From: PALSA-693 sp963834725 | GTDB lineage: Bacteria > Actinomycetota > Acidimicrobiia > Acidimicrobiales > Palsa-688 | Direction: 5' to 3' | Assembly (NCBI GenBank): GCA_963834725.1 | Contig: CAWICN010000001.1 | Span: forward strand, 4,712,001-4,776,000 | DNA: 64,000 nt | Shown: positions 58,271 to 64,000 of the stretch, one piece after another | Layout of the letters: the number at the start of each line of letters is the position of its first letter | How positions within the stretch are numbered: the stretch's first letter is position 1 | Notes under the pieces: generated by a model | Seen by the model: the letters and a program-made list of their open reading frames with translations, nothing else | What the model was told of the DNA's origin: nothing | Databases searched by the model: none | Translations under genes and position numbers: made by a program

Positions 58271-58560
58271 CGGCGCTCGCCGCCGGAAGACATCGGAGAC
58301 TGACGGCGCTCGCCGCCGGAAGAAGTCGGGCACTGACGGCGCTCGCCGCCGGAAGACATCGGAGACTGACGGCGCTCGCCGCCGGAAGAAGTCGGGCACT
58401 GACGGCGCTCGTCGCCGGAAGAAGTCGGGCACTGACGGCGCTCGTCGCCGGAAGACATCGGAGACTAACGGCGCTCGTCGCCGGAAGACATCGGAGACTA
58501 ACGGCGCTCGTCGCCGGAAGACATCGGAGACTGACGGCGCTCGGCGCCGACGGAGCCGCC
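58249..58560 (+). repeat. Minisatellite, 33-bp unit, nine copies, starting inside a gene
   Basis: Units begin with GCCGGAAGA at 58249, 58282, 58315, 58348, 58381, 58414, 58447, 58480 and 58513, with a degenerate tenth at 58546. Two unit types alternate: one ending GTCGGGCAC, one CATCGGAGAC, in the order A-B-A-B-A-A-B-B-B. The first unit contains the stop codon of the PPOX gene. The 33-bp period equals 11 codons, so other frames on both strands stay open through the array. Confidence 0.97.
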
Positions 58561-58563
58561 GGG

Positions 58564-59646
58564 TCAGGCTCCGTGCCCGAGGATCCACTCGGCGATCATC
58601 TGGGCCACCTGGCCGCGTGCTCCGGCCGGCGTGCGGAGATAATGATCCCCCGGCACGAGCTCGAGGCTTTTGTCGGCGCTGGCGAGCTGGTCGTAGATGG
58701 CGTGAGCATCGCTCAAGAAACAGCCCTGGTCGCCGGTGGACTGCACGACGAGCGCCGGCTGGGTGATGTGCGGGAAATGCAGGGTGCCGCGACATGAGGA
58801 CTCAGTGAGGCTCCACATGTCCAGCCAGGTGCGGAGGGAGCAGGACGACGCCAGACCGGCGGGGCCGTAGTTGGCTCGGCGCGGGTCGCCGGCATAGCAA
58901 CCGGCTTCCCGCTCGGACGGATCGATGCTGAGGTCGGTGAAGCGAAGGTCCGCCCAGGTACGGGGCACAGCGATGATCCGGTCGGTCGCGCCGCCCTCGG
59001 CGAGCCGCTGCAACTCCTCGTGGGCGGCCCGGGTGATGCGGTCGTTGCGGGCCACCTGAGCGGCTCGGTAGCGGTCCACGAACTCGGGTGGGTAGGGCGG
59101 TCCGTTGGCTGGGTTGTACATGTCCAGCTCCGGATCGACCGACAGCGGGTCGAACTCGTCGGTCACCGACGGGTCGAGCCAGGTGGTCAGCACGTCCGGA
59201 CGCCCGGGGTGAGCGCACAGGGCGATGAACAGGTCCCCGGGCCAGGCCTCGTCCGTGGCGGCGGAGACCGAAGCTTGGCTCTGGTAGGCGGCCATCAGCG
59301 ACGCTCCCCCGGAGTTGCCGAGCAGCACTACCTGCGTCGCGCCGGCGTGCTGGCGCAGCCACCGGACCCCCGTGGCGATGTCGTCGAGGGCTCCGGCCAG
59401 CTGGAAGAACTCGCCGTTGCCCCGATACCGGGTGTTCCAGCCCAGGAAGCTGCAACCGCCCGCCGCCAGCAGCTCGGCCAGATAGTGCTCGCTGAAGTCC
59501 ACTTCGTAGTGGGTGGCGATCACCGCGGGACCGGGGACGGCGCCGGGAACGTGGTAGTAAACGCCCTGGCAGGGCCGACCCCCGGCGCCGGCCCGCCCGA
59601 GACGGGCGGATTCCGCTGAGACGAACGATCGTGAGACGTCAACCAT
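58564..59646 (-). CDS. Alpha/beta-fold hydrolase
   Basis: 360 residues from ATG 59646, which overlaps the aldolase-like stop by 8 nt and has GGGAGG upstream. GPAVIATHYEVDFSEHYLAE contains the oxyanion region, SFLGWNTRYRGNGEFFQLAG follows, and the nucleophile elbow is VVLLGNSGGASLMAAY (GNSGG). The acid/His region is ALVVQSTGDQGCFLSDAHAI and ELVPGDHYLRTPAGARG. Last gene of the dioxygenase operon, so it may hydrolyse a ring-cleavage or ester intermediate; the substrate is unknown. Confidence 0.88.
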   Translation of the reverse strand: MVDVSRSFVSAESARLGRAGAGGRPCQGVYYHVPGAVPGPAVIATHYEVDFSEHYLAELLAAGGCSFLGWNTRYRGNGEFFQLAGALDDIATGVRWLRQHAGATQVVLLGNSGGASLMAAYQSQASVSAATDEAWPGDLFIALCAHPGRPDVLTTWLDPSVTDEFDPLSVDPELDMYNPANGPPYPPEFVDRYRAAQVARNDRITRAAHEELQRLAEGGATDRIIAVPRTWADLRFTDLSIDPSEREAGCYAGDPRRANYGPAGLASSCSLRTWLDMWSLTESSCRGTLHFPHITQPALVVQSTGDQGCFLSDAHAIYDQLASADKSLELVPGDHYLRTPAGARGQVAQMIAEWILGHGA

Positions 59647-60388
59647 CAGACTCGACCTCCCGGGCTCGGTCTTCGACCAGATCTGCCACCAGCGACCGCC
59701 ACACCAGCTCGTCATTGAAATGGCCGCCCAGGTCCGGCAGCTCAGCCAGATCGTCCGCGGCCAGCGCCGGCGGGCTCGCTCCCAACCGGGCCAGCTCCAG
59801 GGTCACGGCGCACAACTCGTTGAGATTCACGGCAGCCACCGTGGCCTGCTGGAGGGTGTCGCCCACGGCCACGATGCCGTGCCCGCGGAGCAGGCAGACC
59901 CGGCGGTCGCCGAGAGCGGCCAGCAGCTCTTCGGCCAGCGCGTCGGTCCGGATCAGGACCGGGCGCGGGTAGACGGGCACGCCGTCGAGCGCCAGACGCA
60001 GGGCCGGGATGTTGTACGCCCCAAACACCGGGCGCAGGTCCAGACCAGCCAGCCCGCACAGCACGGCCGCCGGAGGGTGGGCGTGCACCACCGCGTTGCA
60101 GTCAGGCCGGCGCCGGAGGATCGTGGTGTGGATCGGCAGCTCGGCGGGAGGCGCCCAACCTTCGCCTGACTCGAGCGGCCGTCCGTCCAGGGTGACCAGC
60201 CGCACGTCGGCGGCTTCGGTCCGGGCGACCCCCCGCTCCCCCCGGCCTCGTCCGCGCACGAGGAGGGCGTCAGCGCCGGCACGTACCGACACGTGTCCGA
60301 GGACACCCGCGGCCAGTCCGCGGTGGGCCAGCACGCGGCAGGACGTGGCCGCCACGACGCGCAGTTCGTGCAGCGGGTCAGCGGACAC
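59639..60388 (-). CDS. Class II aldolase/adducin-family protein
   Basis: 249 residues from GTG 60388 with GGAGG 6 nt upstream; the start lies inside the last codons of the SDR gene (11-nt overlap). The fold is shown by AATSCRVLAHRGLAAGVLGH, PIHTTILRRRPDCNAVVHAH (HAH zinc ligands, one usually His-x-His), VFGAYNIPALRLAL and LLRGHGIVAVGDTLQQATVA (third zinc His). Related proteins catalyse retro-aldol or decarboxylase reactions in sugar and aromatic catabolism. The operon position implies action on a dioxygenase-derived intermediate. Confidence 0.9.
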   Translation of the reverse strand: MSADPLHELRVVAATSCRVLAHRGLAAGVLGHVSVRAGADALLVRGRGRGERGVARTEAADVRLVTLDGRPLESGEGWAPPAELPIHTTILRRRPDCNAVVHAHPPAAVLCGLAGLDLRPVFGAYNIPALRLALDGVPVYPRPVLIRTDALAEELLAALGDRRVCLLRGHGIVAVGDTLQQATVAAVNLNELCAVTLELARLGASPPALAADDLAELPDLGGHFNDELVWRSLVADLVEDRAREVESDG

Positions 60389-61163
60389 CGAGACCTCCGT
60401 CGGACCGGATGATCTCGCCGGTGATGCCGGCGGCCGCTTCGGAGGCCAGGAAGACGTAGGCCCCGGCGTGCTCGGCGGCGGTAAGGGCTCTGCGGAGCGG
60501 GGTGCGGGCCTCGAGTTGTTCGGCCCGTCCCGGCCGGTCGTCGAGCCGTTCGCCGGCCCGCCCCAGGCTGCGCGGTCCGGCGAGCTCAGTGCCAATGGTG
60601 CCGCCCGGCGCCACCCCATTTACCCTGACGTCGGGTGCCATCTCGTGGGCCAGTGCGGTGACGACGCCACGGAGCCCGAACTTGGATGCCACATAGAGCG
60701 GGCCGCCCCTTCCGGCGTAGAAGCTGGAGCTAGAGCAGGTGAAAATCAGACAGCCGCGACGATCCCGCAGTGGGCCGAGCGCGGCGCGTGCGGTCAGAAG
60801 GGGGCTCTTGAGGTTGGCAGTCAGGACCTCGTCGTAAAGAGCGTCAAAGCGGTCATCCGGAATACCGGTGAGGGGCGCATACATGTCGAAAACCCCGACG
60901 AACGTGGCGGCGACGTCGACACCACCCCAGCGCTCGACGGCCTGATCCACCAGCCGACGGTTGGTGTCGGCTTCGGTGGCGTCACCGTGGACGGTGAACA
61001 CCGCGTCGCCCAGCTCGCAGAGCGCCTGGCACTTTGAGGCATCCCATTCCAGGACGCCGACCCGCGCTCCGGCGGCTACAAACGCCTCGACCGCGGCCCG
61101 CCCGATGCCCGAGCCGCCCCCCGTGCACACCACCACCTTGTTGGCCAGCGCCTGTGCACTCAT
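60378..61163 (-). CDS. Short-chain dehydrogenase, cis-dihydrodiol dehydrogenase type
   Basis: 261 residues from ATG 61163, which overlaps the stop of the second mini-ORF by 4 nt. Motifs: VVVCTGGGSGIGRAAVEAFV (NAD site), GVLEWDASKCQALC (acidic residue selecting NAD), SSSSFYAGRGGPLYVASKFG (Ser-Tyr-Lys triad) and APGGTIGTELAG. Such dehydrogenases (BphB/HcaB-like) re-aromatise the cis-dihydrodiol made by a ring-hydroxylating dioxygenase, the products of the two upstream genes. Confidence 0.92.
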   Translation of the reverse strand: MSAQALANKVVVCTGGGSGIGRAAVEAFVAAGARVGVLEWDASKCQALCELGDAVFTVHGDATEADTNRRLVDQAVERWGGVDVAATFVGVFDMYAPLTGIPDDRFDALYDEVLTANLKSPLLTARAALGPLRDRRGCLIFTCSSSSFYAGRGGPLYVASKFGLRGVVTALAHEMAPDVRVNGVAPGGTIGTELAGPRSLGRAGERLDDRPGRAEQLEARTPLRRALTAAEHAGAYVFLASEAAAGITGEIIRSDGGLGVR

Positions 61164-61288
61164 TGCGGCACCATCGAGGAGACGGTGCCGCAACCGGCCA
61201 CACCGGTTCGCTCCGCCAGGTCGCTCATTGCGGCACCATCGAGGAGACGGTGCCGCAACCGGCCACACCGGTTCGCTCCGCCAGGTCG
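61159..61288 (-). repeat. 65-bp perfect tandem duplication
   Basis: Units 61159-61223 and 61224-61288 are identical. Each contains two inverted repeats, TGCGGCACC/GGTGCCGCA (11-nt loop) and AACCGG/CCGGTT (5-nt loop). The period equals one 69-nt mini-ORF minus a 4-nt overlap. Confidence 0.97.
61160..61228 (-). CDS. Mini-ORF 2, 22 codons, coupled to the SDR gene
   Basis: ATG 61228 overlaps the stop of mini-ORF 1, and its own TGA overlaps the ATG of the SDR gene (ATGA). It encodes MSDLAERTGVAGCGTVSSMV plus PQ. The peptide has no known motif. Either it is made as a small protein, or the ORF serves to carry ribosomes from one gene to the next. Confidence 0.5.
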   Translation of the reverse strand: MSDLAERTGVAGCGTVSSMVPQ

Positions 61289-61293
61289 CTCAC
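61225..61293 (-). CDS. Mini-ORF 1, 22 codons, coupled to the dioxygenase beta gene
   Basis: GTG 61293 overlaps the stop codon of the beta-subunit gene (GTGA), and its TGA overlaps the ATG of mini-ORF 2. The coding sequence is identical to mini-ORF 2 apart from the start codon. Confidence 0.5.
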   Translation of the reverse strand: MSDLAERTGVAGCGTVSSMVPQ

Positions 61294-61859
61294 AGGAACA
61301 CGGCCAGGTTCTGGGTTCGCAGCACGGCCTCGTCGACCGCGATATCGCGTCGGGCCAGGAGCCAGTCGTCATCAACGCTGTCATCGACGGCCCGCCTTTC
61401 GGGTGCCCGTCGCCGCAGGATGTCGGTACGCTCTGCTGCGATGAAGTCGGCTTCGCGGTCATCGCCCCGGCTCCGGAACAGCAGCAGATAGCTGCGGACC
61501 TCCACCTGCCGGACGTCGCCAGGCAGTTGCCCACCGGCTGGCGGCGTCACTCGAACGTTGGTGACGAAGCGACGCGTCCGTGACGCCGGATCCTCAGTCC
61601 ACGCGTGCCGTCCCTCGAGCCGTTCGACCCGCAGGCCGAGGGTGTAACGGTCTTCATCGAAGTGGACCATGTCGCCGAGCACGGGGCCGGCCGTGGCGTT
61701 GGCGGTGGTGACCTGCACGGGCATGCGGTATGCGATGTCATCGGTCAGCGCACTCAACCAGTCGCGGTACCGGTGCTGGTCGAGGAGCTCCGCTTCCCAG
61801 GACAGCCAGCCGGAAACATCGGCGTGAAGCGCCGGGTCCACTCGCGGGCGAGCCGTCAT
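61290..61859 (-). CDS. Aromatic-ring-hydroxylating dioxygenase, beta subunit
   Basis: 189 residues from ATG 61859, overlapping the alpha-subunit stop as ATGA. The small alpha+beta barrel of the NTF2-like family: WLSWEAELLDQHRYRDWLSA, LTDDIAYRMPVQVTT, FDEDRYTLGLRVERLEGRHA, TRRFVTNVRVTPPAG and DDDWLLARRDIAVDEAVLRT. The subunit is structural and packs against the catalytic alpha subunit. The following region is the mini-ORF tandem. Confidence 0.93.
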   Translation of the reverse strand: MTARPRVDPALHADVSGWLSWEAELLDQHRYRDWLSALTDDIAYRMPVQVTTANATAGPVLGDMVHFDEDRYTLGLRVERLEGRHAWTEDPASRTRRFVTNVRVTPPAGGQLPGDVRQVEVRSYLLLFRSRGDDREADFIAAERTDILRRRAPERRAVDDSVDDDWLLARRDIAVDEAVLRTQNLAVFL

Positions 61860-63199
61860 GCGGGTCCAGCCGGTGTGGACGCCGGGAGGAGATGGTCGGC
61901 CCAGTAGGTGAGAAAGGCTCGTTGGCCGTATTCGCCGAAACCGACATAGGCTCGCCCGGGCGCGGGCCAGTCGGCCACCGGCTCGTGCAGTGTCCCTCCG
62001 CCTGGCGCCATTCCCATCGTCGAGTCGAGCGGTTGGCGAGCGCCCAGGTACCCCCTGGCCACGGCCGTGATCGAAGTCCAATTCTCCATATCGTCCTGTT
62101 CGAACATGCCCGACGTACCGAAGCAGGCCAGATAGGCCCGGCGTGACTCCTTCTTGTACCAATCCGGGGCGTTGCGGTCCACCATGAACCAGGACCACGC
62201 CTCCATTTCGGTTGCCGAGATCGGTTGCCACAGCCGCAGAGAAATAAACGGCGTGAGCGGACCTTCGGGAGACACAATCGGCCAGTTGTGGACCAGGCTC
62301 AGATTCGGATAGACGGTGGCGGCCGACACCATGAATCCCGCCGACCCGGCCAGCTCCTGCTGAGCGGGGCTCCATGTCTCCTGCATTCGTCGACGCATCT
62401 GCGGTGGGTAACCGAGATAGGCGAGATTGGCATCGAAGTCACGTCCGGGCAATTTGTACGTCGTGCCACTGCCGCCGCCGGCCAGGTACAGGGCGCCCCG
62501 CATACGATTTCTCGCTCTGGGCTCGCGGAACAGCCCGATCTCGACCACGCTCGTGTGGGTATAGGGCGTGTGATAAGAGTCGCCACCGAAGTTTTCCGCG
62601 CCGATCTTCCAGTTGCACTGCACCCGCCAGCGCTGCGGACCGTAGAGCTCGGCGCCGTCCCGGCTCTGACGCGTGTAGAGATCCAGGAAGAACCGCATGT
62701 CGCCAAGGGACTGCTCCAGACCGATCGCATTGCGCTGCAGATTGGCGAAAATCAATCCGTTGTACGACTCCACGCGCGGCGGAGCGACCAGGCCGGACTG
62801 GGACAGAACGAGTCCGTCGTCGCCGCCGTACGCTTCGAGGTGGAACGGCACGCTAACCAGCTCCCCGGTGTTGCGGTAGGTCCAGGAGTGATACGGGCAG
62901 CGGAAGAAGGTGGCCTGTCCGGCTTCGGAGCGGCACACCTGCATACCCCGGTGGCGGCACTGGTTGAGCAGGACCCGGACGGCCCCACTGTCGTCGCGTG
63001 TCACGATGAAGGAGTCGTCGAGGATCCGCCGGACGACGAAGTCGCCGGGCTTCGGGATCTCGGATTCGTGGGCCAGGAACTGCCAGGCCCGGCTGAACAG
63101 ATGCTCGCGCTCGGCGGCGTGCAGGTCCGGATCACTGTAGATACCGGCGGGATACCGGCCGGCACGGACCTGCTCGACGAGCCGGGAGGTGTCGATCAT
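61856..63199 (-). CDS. Aromatic-ring-hydroxylating dioxygenase, alpha subunit
   Basis: 447 residues from ATG 63199 with GGAGGG 8 nt upstream. The Rieske [2Fe-2S] ligands are in LNQCRHRGMQVC and FFRCPYHSWTYR (C-x-H...C-x2-H). The mononuclear iron site is in NWKIGAENFGGDSYHTPYTH (bridging Asp and two His) with the third ligand in MFEQDDMENW. Length and order fit biphenyl/phenylpropionate-type oxygenases. The ferredoxin and reductase genes are not in the window. Starts the catabolic operon and is divergent from an MFS transporter. Confidence 0.95.
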   Translation of the reverse strand: MIDTSRLVEQVRAGRYPAGIYSDPDLHAAEREHLFSRAWQFLAHESEIPKPGDFVVRRILDDSFIVTRDDSGAVRVLLNQCRHRGMQVCRSEAGQATFFRCPYHSWTYRNTGELVSVPFHLEAYGGDDGLVLSQSGLVAPPRVESYNGLIFANLQRNAIGLEQSLGDMRFFLDLYTRQSRDGAELYGPQRWRVQCNWKIGAENFGGDSYHTPYTHTSVVEIGLFREPRARNRMRGALYLAGGGSGTTYKLPGRDFDANLAYLGYPPQMRRRMQETWSPAQQELAGSAGFMVSAATVYPNLSLVHNWPIVSPEGPLTPFISLRLWQPISATEMEAWSWFMVDRNAPDWYKKESRRAYLACFGTSGMFEQDDMENWTSITAVARGYLGARQPLDSTMGMAPGGGTLHEPVADWPAPGRAYVGFGEYGQRAFLTYWADHLLPASTPAGPA

Positions 63200-63386
63200 G
63201 GTGAACCCTCCTTCGTCCCCTGACCATATGCGATGGCTGTCGGATGGGCGCGCCCAGCGTGCCAACGCCCTCCACCAGCTCCACCGACCTCTGGTCGTCC
63301 ACCATCGCCGGCCGGCAGCGAGCAGGTAGCTCTGAGTTTGGTAGCTTCGCTAACGGTCAGACCGATCGAGCGAGGAGGGACGGCTG

Positions 63387-64000
63387 GTGCGAGCGGAGGA
63401 GGTGGCGGCGAGGGCGGCGGACGAGACGGATCACCGGCGGGGGCGGCACTACAAGTGGGCCGCCCTCACGCTCGCCAGCCTTGGGGTGACGATGGTGACG
63501 ATCAACCAGTCGATCCTGTTGATCTCCCTGCCGGACATCTTTCGGGGAATCCATCTCGATCCGCTCACCCCTTCGAACGTCTCATATTTCCTGTGGGTGT
63601 TCATGGGGTTCCTCCTGACTACGGCGGTCCTTGTCGTATCGCTGGGTCGAGTGGGCGACATCTACGGGCGGGTAAGGGTATTCAACTTTGGCTTCGCGAT
63701 CTTCACCCTTTTTTCCCTTCTACTCTCGATTACGTTTCTGACGGGCACCGCAGGTGTGTTGTGGATCATCATCATGCGGGTCTTTCAGGGAGTAGGCGGG
63801 GCGTGCCTGTTCGCCAACTCCAACGCCATCATCACCGACGCTTTCCCCGCCGAGGAGCGCGGCAGGGCGATGGGAATCAACGGGGTGGGAGCGGTCGGCG
63901 GCCAGTTCCTGGGGCTCATTCTCGGTGGTCTCCTGGGCCCGGTGGCGTGGCGGCTGGTGTTTCTGGTGTCGGTGCCGGTCGGGCTGGTGGGGACCATTTG
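63387..64000 (+). CDS. MFS transporter (DHA2-like), 5' part
   Basis: The frame is open to the window end (about 204 residues). The start is GTG 63387 with GAGGAGG 8 nt upstream. A short basic N-terminus is followed by helix 1 (WAALTLASLGVTMVTINQSI), helix 2, the loop-2/3 motif VSLGRVGDIYGRVRVFNFGF (motif A, G-D-x-x-G-R) and the motif C-like helix MGINGVGAVGGQFLGLILGG. These are drug/metabolite:H+ antiporter features. Divergent from the dioxygenase operon, so it may import or export its substrate. Confidence 0.9.
   Translation, partial: MRAEEVAARAADETDHRRGRHYKWAALTLASLGVTMVTINQSILLISLPDIFRGIHLDPLTPSNVSYFLWVFMGFLLTTAVLVVSLGRVGDIYGRVRVFNFGFAIFTLFSLLLSITFLTGTAGVLWIIIMRVFQGVGGACLFANSNAIITDAFPAEERGRAMGINGVGAVGGQFLGLILGGLLGPVAWRLVFLVSVPVGLVGTI

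Noticed and set aside
58249..58560. CRISPR-like array or repetitive protein gene
   Set aside because: No spacers. The open frames across it have no start signal and arise because the 33-bp period is a multiple of three.

Overview
This 64 kb window comes from a high-GC Gram-positive-type chromosome, most likely an actinobacterium. The support is the strong G/C bias at third codon positions, GTG/TTG starts, an F420-type luciferase-like oxidoreductase, mycothiol-type PIG-L deacetylases, a decaprenyl-phosphoribose/arabinose (UbiA-DprE1-DprE2-like) gene set, and about a dozen genes whose start codon lies 6 nt (once 7) after a TANNNT -10 hexamer, as expected for leaderless mRNAs. The species cannot be fixed from the sequence alone.

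Region 1 (1-46 kb) is one large cell-surface glycan locus. It holds membrane flippase-like UPF0104 proteins, several GT-C-type membrane glycosyltransferases, GT2 and GT4 glycosyltransferases, a polyprenol-phosphate-mannose synthase, many SAM methyltransferases (two carrying an Ig-like domain), AsnB, a two-domain dehydrogenase, a Wzm/Wzt ABC exporter, Gmd, an RfbC-like epimerase and a DPA-type operon. A tRNA-Leu, clpP and a GNAT gene are embedded in it. The core (19.1-34.4 kb) carries four paralogous GT4 genes in two pairs. Within each pair the 3' portions are almost identical in DNA, while the rest is diverged or changed, a pattern typical of gene conversion. The fourth copy is frameshifted. 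At 42.4-46.0 kb a compact run GT2-like / PIG-L / CelD-type GNAT / Mca-MshB-like PIG-L looks like a separate pathway that builds and acylates an amino-sugar compound.

Region 2 (46-58.6 kb) is a mixed accessory zone: an HtrA-like protease, an alpha/beta hydrolase, a sulfotransferase-like gene, DinB, amidase, a zinc-ribbon protein, an LLM oxidoreductase, cupin, PAS and FMN split-barrel proteins. Decayed genes lie between them (three GNATs, a MarR fragment, an enoyl-CoA hydratase, a metallo-beta-lactamase-fold hydrolase), together with two minisatellites (23 bp x10 and 33 bp x9).

Region 3 (58.6-64 kb) is a minus-strand catabolic operon: Rieske dioxygenase alpha and beta subunits, SDR dehydrogenase, class II aldolase-like protein and alpha/beta hydrolase. 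A divergent MFS transporter runs off the window end. Between the beta subunit and the SDR lie two identical 22-codon mini-ORFs. They are joined to each other and to both flanking genes by 4-nt stop/start overlaps.
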